Part shown: positions 27,537-36,765 of the stretch, piece after piece
Position numbering within the stretch: the first letter of the stretch is position 1
Layout of the letters: the number at the start of each line of letters is the position of its first letter
Assembly (NCBI GenBank): GCA_903830945.1
Contig: CAIKVT010000055.1
Span: 1-64,000 of the forward strand
Source: an uncultured Elusimicrobia bacterium
GTDB lineage: Bacteria; Elusimicrobiota; Elusimicrobia; UBA1565; UBA9628
DNA: 64,000 nucleotides
Direction: 5' to 3'
Notes under the pieces: model-generated
Database searches by the model: none
What the model was told of the DNA's origin: nothing
The model's input: only the letters and a program-made list of their open reading frames with translations
Made by a program: the position numbers and the translations under genes

Positions 27537-28680
27537 AGCGCTGTCCTGGAACGGCTTCAACCAAGTCTTGGAGCTCCAGTTCGAAAAGCGTCTGGGTCAG
27601 GCTGGAGATGTCCAGTCCGGATTCCGCGCCCAACTCAGCGATGGAGCGCGTTTCGGAACCGAGCAATTGTAGGATTTTTTCATGCGCCGGGGCCAGAAGC
27701 GCCGCGGAATGAGGGATCCCTTTCCGCGGTGCCTGGCCCCCTTCCATATGGCCAGACACCGCTGAAACACTCGCTGGAGCATCCGACGGACTGACCTGGC
27801 ATCCCGGCGGAAGTTCCGGCCAGATATCCGCCATGGACCTGACCATCTTGGCGCCCTGACTGATGAGCCGCAGCGGCGCCTCACTGAGCGCCGAGTCGGC
27901 CGGCCCGGGCACGGCGAAGACCTCCCGACCCTGCTGCGCCGCCAGGCGCGCGGTGATCAGCGAGCCGGACTTATCGCGCCCCTCGACCACCACCGTCGCC
28001 CAGCACAGGCCGGCCACGATGCGGTTGCGGCGCGGAAAATGGCCAGGCAACGGCTCGGTGCCCAAGGGGAACTCGCTCATCAGGCAGCCGCCACCGGCGA
28101 CGATCTCCTGGGCCAAGGCCGCGTTCTCCGGAGGATAGATGCGCCCCAGTCCGCTGCCCAAGACCGCCCAGGTCGTCCCCTGGGAGTCCAGCGCGGCGCG
28201 ATGGGCCTCCGTGTCGATGCCGCGCGCCAAACCACTGGTGATGACAAAACGCGCGGATGCCTCCCGGACCAGCTGCCGTGTCATGCGGCGGCCGTAAGGG
28301 GTGGGCTGGCGCGAGCCAACGAAGGCCAGGGCGTCGCGCCCGGCGTCGAGCCGGCCCCAGACATACAACACCAGCGGGGCGTCCGTTATCGAACGCAGCA
28401 GTTCCGGGAACTCAGGCTCGTCCCAGGCCAGGATGCGCAGCCCCAAGTCCTGGGCGCTCTCCCATTCACGCCGGAGGTCAAATCCGTCCAAAGCATCGCG
28501 CAGCCGACGCGCCGCCTCCAGGGCCAAGCCACCGGCCGCAGCGAGCTCCTCAGGGCCAGCCTGGCTCAGCCGCTCCAAGCCGACGCGCCCGACCCACCCG
28601 CGCAGGCGGTCCGGCCCCATGGCGGAAGCGACATTGAGCCGAAGCCAAGCCGCCTGCGCTGCGGTGGGAGCCGGACTCAC
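27517..28680 (-). CDS. dprA: DNA processing protein DprA
   Basis: A 387-residue protein that loads RecA on incoming single strands in natural transformation. N-terminal helical SAM-like part (1-80), then the Rossmann-like core (about 100-290) with FVGSRQPTPYG, ITSGLARGIDTEAH, GSGLGRIYPPEN and FPRRNRIVAGL, and a C-terminal winged-helix part (about 325-387). The gene order dprA-topA-xerC is widespread. With comM (30.2 kb) it suggests competence, although no uptake apparatus except pilT is in the window. Confidence 0.95.
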   Translation of the reverse strand: MSPAPTAAQAAWLRLNVASAMGPDRLRGWVGRVGLERLSQAGPEELAAAGGLALEAARRLRDALDGFDLRREWESAQDLGLRILAWDEPEFPELLRSITDAPLVLYVWGRLDAGRDALAFVGSRQPTPYGRRMTRQLVREASARFVITSGLARGIDTEAHRAALDSQGTTWAVLGSGLGRIYPPENAALAQEIVAGGGCLMSEFPLGTEPLPGHFPRRNRIVAGLCWATVVVEGRDKSGSLITARLAAQQGREVFAVPGPADSALSEAPLRLISQGAKMVRSMADIWPELPPGCQVSPSDAPASVSAVSGHMEGGQAPRKGIPHSAALLAPAHEKILQLLGSETRSIAELGAESGLDISSLTQTLFELELQDLVEAVPGQRYAKKSS

Positions 28681-29144
28681 AACAGCTCCTCGGAAAAGCG
28701 CTCCCGCGGCGGGAGTTCCGCCAAGGTCTCTGGACGGGACTCAAACGGCCGGATGCCGCCGATAGGTCGGATCATCGAAAACGGCGCAGCCGCCCTCAGG
28801 CGATGGACCCCATCGGCGACAGGACCCGGCCGCCGTCCGACGGTCCCGGCTGCGGCCGCGGCTAAGGCATGAACCTCCCGGAAGAGTTCAGCATCCTCCC
28901 AGAGAGCGCTCCATTCCGCGGGGATGCGCCCGGCCGAAACGATGAGTTCCGCGGCGTCAAGCTTGAGCACCTCGGCGATACGCCGCAGCACGGCCTCATC
29001 GGAAGGCGGACTACGCTTGCCGGCGAGGACCTTAGAAAAAAAAGAGGGGTCCAATCCAGCCTCGCGGCACAGACCCCGCAGCGTCAAGCCCCGGCCACGC
29101 AAACCGGTCACCACGCGTGCGGCGAAAGGATCCCTAGAGCCCAT
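28677..29144 (-). CDS. XRE-type helix-turn-helix protein
   Basis: A 155-residue protein. Residues 10-70 form a lambda-repressor-like helix-turn-helix (LTLRGLCREAGLDPSFFSKV and RRIAEVLKLD). The rest has no recognised domain; the C-terminus is Arg/Pro-rich. The ATG at 29144 is chosen because the homologous part begins right after it; the frame is open upstream without similarity. The gene overlaps the dprA start by four bases and the preceding TPR gene by 11 bp, so it may regulate its own dprA operon. Confidence 0.75.
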   Translation of the reverse strand: MGSRDPFAARVVTGLRGRGLTLRGLCREAGLDPSFFSKVLAGKRSPPSDEAVLRRIAEVLKLDAAELIVSAGRIPAEWSALWEDAELFREVHALAAAAAGTVGRRPGPVADGVHRLRAAAPFSMIRPIGGIRPFESRPETLAELPPRERFSEELL

Positions 29145-29526
29145 GGTTATAGTGCAGCAAGTCCCGCCGCTGGCGCATAAGCCCGACATCATGGCCGTCA
29201 GGATACTCATCGATATAGCGGTCCAAGGCCGTCTTAGCCGCAGCCCAGTCATGAACGTACTCCGCCGAATCCTCAAGGTAAAAAAGGCCCCGGGCTACGA
29301 ACTGACCGGTCGGGTAATCCGTCAGCAGCTGCGTAAAAGCCGTCTCGGCCTTGTCGTACTCCTCGCGTTGGTGATAAATGAACCCGATGGTGTAGTTAGC
29401 GCGCGGGGCCCAAGAAGCGCCCTTATGCTGCTCGATGTATTGCAGGCCGGACTCCAGGCTGGCGTTCCGGCTAAGATAGTAATACCCGCCGGCCACGGCC
29501 AGGACGAAGAGGACGTACTTGATCAT
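29134..29526 (-). CDS. Membrane-anchored TPR protein
   Basis: A 130-residue protein. Residues 3-18 are hydrophobic (a signal anchor). The rest has tetratricopeptide-like repeats (YTIGFIYHQREEYDKAETAF; DWAAAKTALDRYIDEYPDG). It probably scaffolds protein contacts at the periplasmic side. It overlaps the next upstream exported-protein gene by four bases and the XRE gene by 11 bp. I cannot name a partner. Confidence 0.7.
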   Translation of the reverse strand: MIKYVLFVLAVAGGYYYLSRNASLESGLQYIEQHKGASWAPRANYTIGFIYHQREEYDKAETAFTQLLTDYPTGQFVARGLFYLEDSAEYVHDWAAAKTALDRYIDEYPDGHDVGLMRQRRDLLHYNHGL

Positions 29527-30158
29527 AGAGGCACCCGCGACAAGAGGTCGGCCGGCGCCACTTCACTGACCGACTTGAGCACGCGCAGGCGCACCCGCCC
29601 CTTTGGAAGAACGGACTCCACCTGCACCACTCCGATGCGCTCCAAATAAAGAGCGTCGGGATCCGCGTCGGCTTCGGTCGCGACACCCCGACGCAGCACA
29701 TAGAGCAAGTCTCCGACTCGAACCGGCGCCACCGATTTCATTCGGCCATAGGCCAGGTCGCCCGGGCCAGGCAGGGCATTCAAGACATGGGCTTTCGTGA
29801 TCTCCCCATCCTTTTTCCAACCCGGCAATGCCCGTCGCCGAGTCACGGACGGCTCGAACCCGCTGGTATCCCGCGGCAGACTGCGCGAAAGAGAATTCCG
29901 GCCGCTTTCCCGGAAGGCCTCGGTGGCAACGAACACCTCGGGCATCAAGTCGGAGAATGGGGCAGCCTCAGACACCAAAGTCGTCTGCGGCCACTCTGTG
30001 TCCCTGCTCTCGGGTGGCGCCGACTCCCCGGCCTGATCGAACGTCGGCGCAGACAGCGAGGGAGCCGCTATTGCCCCCTGGACGCCCAACGCACAGAACA
30101 TGGCCGCAGGCAAACATAGCCAGCCCGAGCGCCACATCCGCTCCAGGATCCGCTTCAT
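29523..30158 (-). CDS. Exported protein of unknown function
   Basis: A 211-residue protein with a signal peptide (basic MKRILERMWRSG, hydrophobic core, cleavage probably after GAIAA near residue 31). The middle is Ser/Pro-rich and disordered. The C-terminal 95 residues seem folded (VRVGDLLYVLRRG; YLERIGVVQVESVLPKGR), a small beta-rich domain reminiscent of cell-surface modules with LysM neighbours. No family is recognised. Four-base overlap with the TPR gene implies coupled expression. Confidence 0.6.
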   Translation of the reverse strand: MKRILERMWRSGWLCLPAAMFCALGVQGAIAAPSLSAPTFDQAGESAPPESRDTEWPQTTLVSEAAPFSDLMPEVFVATEAFRESGRNSLSRSLPRDTSGFEPSVTRRRALPGWKKDGEITKAHVLNALPGPGDLAYGRMKSVAPVRVGDLLYVLRRGVATEADADPDALYLERIGVVQVESVLPKGRVRLRVLKSVSEVAPADLLSRVPL

Positions 30159-30235
30159 GGAACCTCCTTATAAGACTGAAACATTATCACAAAAAATCCG
30201 TCTCTGGCGCGAATCTCGAGCCTGTCTCGAACGAT

Positions 30236-31768
30236 TCATAGCCGCACACGTTCCAGACTCCGATACTGCATGGCCTCGGCCAAATGCGGGGTGCTTACCT
30301 TGAGCTGACCGTCCAAATCCGCGATGGTTCGGGCGACTCTCAGCACCCGGTCCAGACTGCGGGCCGAAAGGCTGAACTTGGCTGCCGCCTCAGCCAAAAG
30401 CTTGAAGCCGGCGGCATCCAAAGCACAGGTGCGTCGCAAATCCCTCGGTGGAATATGGGCGTTGACTAGGAAACCTTCCAAGGCGAAGCGTTCCCGCTGC
30501 ACACGCCGCGCCTTCTCCACCCGGGCCAGGATCCGGCTGGAAGTCTCTTCCTGCGCCTGGGAACCGGAACCAGCCCACTGCTCAAAAGGAACAGGTGCAA
30601 CCTCAACCTGGATATCGATACGGTCCAGGAGGGGTCCGGAGAGCCGGGCCAAATACTTGGCCACGGAGAGCGGCGTGCAGGCGCATGCTCGGACGGGATG
30701 CCCGCGATAGCCGCAAGGACACAAGTTGCAGGCTGCCACAAGAGAGAACCTCGCCGGGTACTCCACCGTCTCCCGCGCTCGGGCGATCACCACTTTGCCA
30801 TCTTCCAGTGGCTGGCGCAAAGACTCCAAAGCCAGCCGGTTGAACTCGGCCAGCTCGTCCAGGAATAAGACTCCGCCATGAGCCAAGGACACTTCTCCGG
30901 GCCGAGCCAGATGTCCGCCGCCGATCAAGGCCACGTGCGAAGCGCCGTGATGAGGCGCGCGGAAAGGGCGCCGGCTGATGAGGCCGGCTCGGGGCCGGTC
31001 CTGGGAGATGGAATGAATACGCGTCACTTCCATGGCTTCCTCGGGAGCCAGTCCCGGAAGGATCGTGGGAACCCGTCGAGCCAGCATGGACTTGCCCGAG
31101 CCCGGCGGCCCGACCAAGAGGACGTGATGCCCGCCGGCGGCCGCGATCTCCAGGGCTCGCTTGGCCAGATGTTGTCCCCGAACATCATGGAAGTCCACGT
31201 CCATCTCCACATCAGCCTCAGCGACGGCGCCGGACGACGCGCTCAGAGAAGCCTGCGGCACACCGGCCAAAAAATCAGCCACTTCGCGCAAGGTGACGGC
31301 TCCGTAAGCGGTGAGGCCCGTAGCCGCGGCTTCGACAGCGTTGTCTAAAGGAACGATCATTCCGCTGAAGCCCTGGTCCTTGGCTTTAGCCGCCATGGCC
31401 AGGACTCCGCGCACGGGCCTAAGACCTCCATCCAAGGCCAGCTCCCCCGCGAAACAGTAACGCTGCGTCCATTCCCCTCCGGGGAGCTGGCCGGAGGCGC
31501 AGAGCACGGCCAAGGCCATGGGCAGGTCGAAATGGGAGCCTTGCTTGCGTGACTGGGCCGGAGCCAGGTTGACCGTGATGCGGCGTTGCGGGAATTGATA
31601 GCCTGAATTGCGCACGGCCGCGCACACCCGGTCACGCGACTCACGCACCGCGGTGTCGGGCAGGCCTACTATCGTGAAGCCAGGCAGGCCGTTGGCTAGG
31701 TCCAACTCCACCGTGACCGGGTAGCCCTCCACCCCGCGCAAACCAAAAGAACAGATTCTGGATAGCAT
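30236..31768 (-). CDS. comM: ComM/YifB-type magnesium-chelatase-like AAA+ ATPase
   Basis: A 510-residue protein. The N-terminal ChlI-like domain (start MLSRICSFGLRG, with GLPGFTIVGLPD) is followed by the AAA+ domain (Walker A GPPGSGKSM, Walker B VLFLDELAEF, Cys-rich CNLCPCGYRG) and a C-terminal helical domain. ComM is a hexameric helicase for branch migration in natural transformation. The ATG at 31768 matches the family N-terminus and follows AGAGAGG; the frame upstream is open without similarity. TATATA-like sequence lies 5' of it. Confidence 0.93.
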   Translation of the reverse strand: MLSRICSFGLRGVEGYPVTVELDLANGLPGFTIVGLPDTAVRESRDRVCAAVRNSGYQFPQRRITVNLAPAQSRKQGSHFDLPMALAVLCASGQLPGGEWTQRYCFAGELALDGGLRPVRGVLAMAAKAKDQGFSGMIVPLDNAVEAAATGLTAYGAVTLREVADFLAGVPQASLSASSGAVAEADVEMDVDFHDVRGQHLAKRALEIAAAGGHHVLLVGPPGSGKSMLARRVPTILPGLAPEEAMEVTRIHSISQDRPRAGLISRRPFRAPHHGASHVALIGGGHLARPGEVSLAHGGVLFLDELAEFNRLALESLRQPLEDGKVVIARARETVEYPARFSLVAACNLCPCGYRGHPVRACACTPLSVAKYLARLSGPLLDRIDIQVEVAPVPFEQWAGSGSQAQEETSSRILARVEKARRVQRERFALEGFLVNAHIPPRDLRRTCALDAAGFKLLAEAAAKFSLSARSLDRVLRVARTIADLDGQLKVSTPHLAEAMQYRSLERVRL

Positions 31769-31865
31769 GGCCCTCTCTATATATACGATTGAGGGCGCGA
31801 TTTGTTCCATCAGCATACTCGCGCGGCAAGACCGAAAGGTCGCAATGGAGCACGACGGGCCGGCG

Positions 31866-33056
31866 TTATTTCCCCCGCGTGGTCTCAATCTCGACGTAAC
31901 GATAGTCCGTTTCAACCGATCGGACATTAAAGGAATAGCCGGGCAGGCGCATCAACAAGGCGGCCAGCTCCTCCGGGGAAAGCTTCTCCACGAAGACCTC
32001 CAGCCGGATCATCTCCGGCGTCAAGGCCACCACGGCCGCCCCGGCCACTCCGGAAAGTCCACGCAGGTCCGCCATGAAACGCCGGATGCCGCCCAATTCG
32101 CTGAACCCCACAACCCCCAATGCAAGCACGGAGCGCTCGCGGAATCGGCCCGAGAACTCCGCTGCCAACTGATCAGCCGCCAGTTGGCCCGCGTCCTCCA
32201 GAGCCTTGCCCGCGGCGGCTTCCGTAGCCAAATCAACAGCCGTCGCCTCCACGTCCACATGGGCCACAAGGCCCCCGGTCCCTGCCCAGAAAACACGCGC
32301 CTCGACCCGAGCACGGAAGGGCCGCAATCCGAAGAACCGCTCATCCGCGAGAGCCTGCGCCTGAGCGGTCCCGCTGACCGCCACTAGCGCGGCCGCAGCC
32401 CGGGCCGCCACCAGGGCCTCCTCTAACGTGCCGGTCTTCTGATATCTCGCATTTTGACGGTCGCTGAAATCCTCGACCTCGTAGCCCCGCGAGGAAAGCC
32501 CTCGCCGCATCGCATCCGAAGCCCGGCCGACTTCGCGGCCGGCCCCGGACCCAGTCTCCTTAAGCGATATCAACAGACGCGGAGTGCCATAGACGCCCTC
32601 AGACCGCACCAGGCCCAAGCCGCAGAGGTCCTTGCGGAGCTTGTCGGCAGCGATCAGCGCCAGAAGCCGGACCTGGGTGACGCCTGCGTCGCTGTCTCTG
32701 GACAGACCAGAAGAAGGCAGCAACTGATATTTACGGACATAGACGCGCGGAGAAGACAGGACCTTTTCCTCAAGTACCGCCGAGGAGGCGGTCCGGGTCG
32801 CCGAAGAGATGAAGAGTTCGAGCACATCTTCCACGGCCCGCCGCTCCGCAGCCGTGACGGCGCCGGTCGTCCTGCCCTCGCCGGCGAGAGCAGGGGCAAC
32901 CGCCCCCGACTCGACGACAAGGCCATGGTCGCCCAGGCCGGATTGGAGCCCCACACAACCGCATAAGAGCAGCGCACCCGCGGCCACGACAGCCAAGGGA
33001 CCTCCGTCCCTAAAAAGCGGGCGTTCTCCTCTCCTGGAAAGGACGCCGACCCGCAT
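31866..33056 (-). CDS. Outer-membrane-type lipoprotein of unknown function
   Basis: A 396-residue protein with a lipobox LLCGC near residue 33 after a long, basic N-region, so a lipoprotein. The mature part has repeated alternating beta-helix segments (SPRVYVRKYQLLPSSG; LLALIAADKLRKDL; PRLLISLKET; HVDVEATAVDL) that resemble the FlgT/LPP20 type of assembly proteins; this is a weak impression. The start ATG at 33056 overlaps the kinase stop as TGATG, and GTG/TTG alternatives just upstream are less likely. It is the last gene of the pilT-DnaA-like-kinase run. Confidence 0.65.
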   Translation of the reverse strand: MRVGVLSRRGERPLFRDGGPLAVVAAGALLLCGCVGLQSGLGDHGLVVESGAVAPALAGEGRTTGAVTAAERRAVEDVLELFISSATRTASSAVLEEKVLSSPRVYVRKYQLLPSSGLSRDSDAGVTQVRLLALIAADKLRKDLCGLGLVRSEGVYGTPRLLISLKETGSGAGREVGRASDAMRRGLSSRGYEVEDFSDRQNARYQKTGTLEEALVAARAAAALVAVSGTAQAQALADERFFGLRPFRARVEARVFWAGTGGLVAHVDVEATAVDLATEAAAGKALEDAGQLAADQLAAEFSGRFRERSVLALGVVGFSELGGIRRFMADLRGLSGVAGAAVVALTPEMIRLEVFVEKLSPEELAALLMRLPGYSFNVRSVETDYRYVEIETTRGK

Positions 33057-35005
33057 CAATCCCCCGTGGCCTCCGGCTGAAGCGGCAAAGCGAAGCAGAA
33101 GCGCGTCCCCTGGCCCAGCTCAGACTGGAACCAGATGCGCCCGCCGTGCCGTGAGACCACCTCCTTGACGATAGTCAGCCCCAGCCCCGTGCCGGGAGCT
33201 GAAACCTCAGAACGATTGCGGGCCCGAAAAAACTTCTCGAAGATGCGGCCCTGGTCATCCGGGTGGATGCCGATGCCGTTGTCCGCCACGCAAACCTCCA
33301 CGGTCTCACCCTGGCGCACGAGGCTCACGACCACACGCCCCCCGGGCCGAGTGAATTTAACCGCGTTGGAAATCAGATTATCCACGGCCAGGCCCAGCCA
33401 TTTAAAATCGCCCAGGATATCGGGGACCGGAGCCGCCAGCTCCACCGAGATGGTCTTGCCCGTTGCCCCAGCCTGGAGGCTCAGGTTGGCGACGCTGGCG
33501 CGCACCACCTGTTCCAAAGCCACGGCGGCCTTCTCCATCTCCATATTGGCCTCCAGACGCGAACAGTCCAATAGGTCCGAGACGAGACTGATCAGCCGCG
33601 CCACCTGCGTCTGGGCGATCTTCAAGAACTCCATCTGTTGCGCGCTCATAGGCCCGGTCTCTCCGCCTATCAGCAAGCTCAAGAAACCCGACAACGACGT
33701 CAGCGGCGTCTTGAACTCATGGCTGACCGTGGAAACGAACTCGCTCTTCATCCGATTGAGGGCGGCCAATTGTTCCGCCACCTTGGAAAGTTTGCGGTTC
33801 AAAATGGCAGTTTCCACGATGACCGCGGCCTCTTCCGCGATGATGGTCATCATCTCGACCTGCTCGCCGCTGAAATAGTCCTTCTGAAAGCTGCCCACGC
33901 GCATGACGCCGATGCAGCGCTCCTCCACCAGGAGCGGGATGACTATCAAGGAATGCACCTTCCAAAGCTTAACGTAATGCGCGATCACATTAGGATCGTT
34001 CTGCGCGTCGCCGGTCAGGAAAGGTCGGCAGGTCCGGTAGACCCGCACCGAGGAAGCGTCGTCGCGAGACAGCGGCATGCGATAGAACTGCTCCTCCCCA
34101 TCTAGGCCATAGGCCCCCGGCTGAGTGACCAACTCTTGGGACTCCTCGTCGAAGAGCAAGAAGGCGACCAGGTCCGCCTGCAGATACTTGGCCACGATGG
34201 AGACGATGGCAGCCAGCGAATGCGTCTTGGCCCCCCTTGAGATCAAGGCCTCGGCCACGTCGTGGAGTGTGCGGACTTCTCGAGCTTTCTCGATAAGCCG
34301 GGTGTGGGTATGGGTGAGCTCCTCGATAGTCGAAGTCAGTCCGCCCTGGAGGCGTTCGCTGGCCTGGGAGAGCCGCCCCAGATCGTCGATGATCTCGGCC
34401 CAGGATGTCGCCATGCGACGAACGATGTCCAGAAACGGCTCGGCGGCCTGCAGCCCCGCGCCCTGGGGGTCGCGGTCGACCGCGGCCAGAACGCCTGCGG
34501 AGCTGCCGGGCCGTCCCCAAGGGATCAGACGCAGGACGCAAAAGCCATGATCCGCCAGCCGGCGCAACAGGGGATCAGCCTCGGAATCCCGCGCGCCGGC
34601 GATGGTCCTGGTGACGCCCCCCTCTTCCAGCGCCTGACGCAAAAGGGCGGAACTGAAGTTCCAGGCGCCCTGGCCCAGTTCGGACCAGACCAGGCCCCGG
34701 GCCGCGACCATGACTCCTTCGTCGGTGCCGCTGCCGCGGCCGACCCAGCACAAGGCAAGTTCCGGCAGGCGCTGATGCAGGCAGACCACGCAGCGCTGTC
34801 CCATCTCGTTAAGGGCATGCGGCGCGGTGCTGGTGGAAATCTGCAGTTCCAGCACCTCCAGGGAGAAGCGTCGCAAGTCGCCGGCCCGCTCCCGGACCAA
34901 GCGCAGTTCCCGATCCAGAGGCAGCAGCCGGCGGAACACGAAAAACCAGTATGCCGCGAAGCCCGCGACCAGCGCGGCAAGAGCCGGCATCAGGCAGGAA
35001 CTCAT
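33056..35005 (-). CDS. GAF-domain sensor histidine kinase
   Basis: A 649-residue kinase. It starts MSSCLMPALAAL with one membrane anchor (residues 5-25), then a GAF-like part (about 60-200), a coiled coil with a HAMP-like break, and a second GAF domain (about 270-400, with SLIVIPLLVEERCIGVMRVG). HisKA with His429 (VSHEFKTPL) and HATPase_c (DNGIGI; GTGLGLTIV) follow. The ATG at 35005 overlaps the stop of the DnaA-like gene (ATGA), which decides this start. No response regulator is adjacent; the partner may be elsewhere or the DnaA-like protein may be the target (inference). Confidence 0.88.
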   Translation of the reverse strand: MSSCLMPALAALVAGFAAYWFFVFRRLLPLDRELRLVRERAGDLRRFSLEVLELQISTSTAPHALNEMGQRCVVCLHQRLPELALCWVGRGSGTDEGVMVAARGLVWSELGQGAWNFSSALLRQALEEGGVTRTIAGARDSEADPLLRRLADHGFCVLRLIPWGRPGSSAGVLAAVDRDPQGAGLQAAEPFLDIVRRMATSWAEIIDDLGRLSQASERLQGGLTSTIEELTHTHTRLIEKAREVRTLHDVAEALISRGAKTHSLAAIVSIVAKYLQADLVAFLLFDEESQELVTQPGAYGLDGEEQFYRMPLSRDDASSVRVYRTCRPFLTGDAQNDPNVIAHYVKLWKVHSLIVIPLLVEERCIGVMRVGSFQKDYFSGEQVEMMTIIAEEAAVIVETAILNRKLSKVAEQLAALNRMKSEFVSTVSHEFKTPLTSLSGFLSLLIGGETGPMSAQQMEFLKIAQTQVARLISLVSDLLDCSRLEANMEMEKAAVALEQVVRASVANLSLQAGATGKTISVELAAPVPDILGDFKWLGLAVDNLISNAVKFTRPGGRVVVSLVRQGETVEVCVADNGIGIHPDDQGRIFEKFFRARNRSEVSAPGTGLGLTIVKEVVSRHGGRIWFQSELGQGTRFCFALPLQPEATGD

Positions 35006-36765
35006 TTCCTGAAGAACACCTGGAAGTCCAGATGCGCGGCCAAGAACGGCCGCGTGGTGGTGGTCTCGGTGAACGGGATCCAGCCCGCGGCCAGGCCGAA
35101 ACTGTCGAGGATATGCCGGACGGCATGGACGAACTCGCCCTCCCGCGCGGCCAGCCGGGCGTCGCGCGGCGGGCCGAGGACCAAGGCCGCCTGGGCGTTG
35201 GACCTCTGGCACGACTCGCCGATCTGGGAAGGCACTCCGAGAGGTTGTTCCGTATCGTAGGATTCGCAGAGCACATGCCGATAGGTCTGCGTTGCGCCGA
35301 ATTCGGCACCGACCTGGTAGAATCGGGCCACCAGCCAGGTCAACATGGCGTCCTGGCCCCGGGGACAGAACAGGGCCAGGTTGATGGCATCAGGCTTAGG
35401 AGCCGGCGGCGCGAACCGCCGACTCGCCTCGAGCTCACTCTGGTTGGGCAGATCGATCTGACTGACCTTAGCTCCCGCGCTGAGCAGATCCCCGATCATC
35501 TCGTCGGTCCCGGGCGACGCGCCTTTGGCGCGATAAAGCTCGCTCAACACCCCCCAACGCAACACCAGCCGCGAAAACTCGCCCGGATTGGCGCCCAGCC
35601 GCTCATGGAGCTTCTTGATCTCTGCGCCCGAGATCTGGGATCCGACGCGCTCCGCGAAGACGCCGAACATCTCCTCTTGGACAGTCGGATTTGCCACTTT
35701 CATATCCACGGCCCAACCCTTGGCCAAGGATATCTTAAGCGCCTCTTCCAGCGCACCCAAAGTCCGGGGCGGATAGACCGAGGTGAGGACCACCTGGAGA
35801 TTGCGCGAGAAGAACCCCCCGAACAGCTTGGCCAGTGTCGCCTGGTTCTTCTCCGTGATAGCCAGAAGATGCACATCGTCGACCAGCAGGGCCTTGGCCC
35901 CCGCGACGAGCTTGTCGATCTCGGCGAGGCGGCCCTCGGCCAGGGCGCAGCTGACCGCGTAGGCCAAAGCCGCGCCCGTGGTGACGATGACCGACCCCGC
36001 CTCCCAGTTCTTTTTGAAGGCCGCGCTGATGGAATGCAAGAGATGCGTCTTACCCACCCCGGGGGCGCCGTAGACGAACAAGGGATTGTACATGGTCCCG
36101 GGCGCGCCGATCACGGACGTGGCCGCTGCGTGCGCAAAACGATTATAAGCGCCCACCAGCAAGCTGTCGAAAGTGAGCTTGGGCTCCGAGCAAGACTGCA
36201 ATCCCCACAGCGGCTTGGGTGCGGAAGCGACCGCCCGGCCGGGAGGCGTCGCTGGCGGCGGCACGGATGCGACGCCATCCTGACGCCCCGGCGCACCAGG
36301 AAGAGCGCCAGGCGTCATGGACAACGTCTCCGGGAAGACCGGCGCAGTCAGCGTGGGCGGGGTAAGCACGGGCCCAGAGACCATGGGTTCCGCAATAGGC
36401 GACGCGGCAGGCGCCGCCTGCGTCCCACTGAAAAGCCTCGCGGCCGGAACACTGGGGACCTCCCGCACCATGAATGGAATAACGGGCAGCGTTGGAGCCG
36501 GGGCAGCCAAGGCCAGGTCGCCCTGAGCGCCCGGGGCAATCTCCCCAAGATATCGGGCGACCTTGTCCACCCCGGTCTTGGTGATCCCGTGCAGGTAGAT
36601 GCTGATATTGAACCCCTCGGGATGGTCTGTCTTGAGCGGTCGCCCGCACATCGCCCCGAACTTCTTGACGATCTGGCTGACGTGCTTCATCTCACCCTTA
36701 ATCAACAGGACATGACGGGCCGGGTCATGGGGACCGGGGTCGGGACGCAGGGACCACTTCGTCAT
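35002..36765 (-). CDS. DnaA-like AAA+ ATPase without a recognisable DnaA DNA-binding domain
   Basis: A 587-residue protein. Residues 1-80 form a small unrecognised domain; 85-185 are Pro/Ala-rich linker. Residues 198-410 are a DnaA-type AAA+ domain: it opens LTFDSLLVGAYNRFAHAAA and YNPLFVYG, Walker A GAPGVGKTH (233-241), Walker B LLVDDVH (293-299), and a lid with GANPGEFSRLV. DnaA domain IV (the helix-turn-helix with D-H-T/S) is not visible; instead residues 455-587 form a different domain (ALFCPRGQDAMLTWLVARFY, VLGPPRDARL). It overlaps both neighbours by ATGA. It is thus not the replication initiator; role in motility control or polar positioning is only a guess. Confidence 0.75.
   Translation of the reverse strand: MTKWSLRPDPGPHDPARHVLLIKGEMKHVSQIVKKFGAMCGRPLKTDHPEGFNISIYLHGITKTGVDKVARYLGEIAPGAQGDLALAAPAPTLPVIPFMVREVPSVPAARLFSGTQAAPAASPIAEPMVSGPVLTPPTLTAPVFPETLSMTPGALPGAPGRQDGVASVPPPATPPGRAVASAPKPLWGLQSCSEPKLTFDSLLVGAYNRFAHAAATSVIGAPGTMYNPLFVYGAPGVGKTHLLHSISAAFKKNWEAGSVIVTTGAALAYAVSCALAEGRLAEIDKLVAGAKALLVDDVHLLAITEKNQATLAKLFGGFFSRNLQVVLTSVYPPRTLGALEEALKISLAKGWAVDMKVANPTVQEEMFGVFAERVGSQISGAEIKKLHERLGANPGEFSRLVLRWGVLSELYRAKGASPGTDEMIGDLLSAGAKVSQIDLPNQSELEASRRFAPPAPKPDAINLALFCPRGQDAMLTWLVARFYQVGAEFGATQTYRHVLCESYDTEQPLGVPSQIGESCQRSNAQAALVLGPPRDARLAAREGEFVHAVRHILDSFGLAAGWIPFTETTTTRPFLAAHLDFQVFFRK

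Noticed and set aside
35002-36765. DnaA-like gene as the chromosomal replication initiator next to an origin
   Set aside because: No domain IV helix-turn-helix, no dnaN, recF or gyrB neighbours, and no cluster of DnaA boxes was noticed around it.
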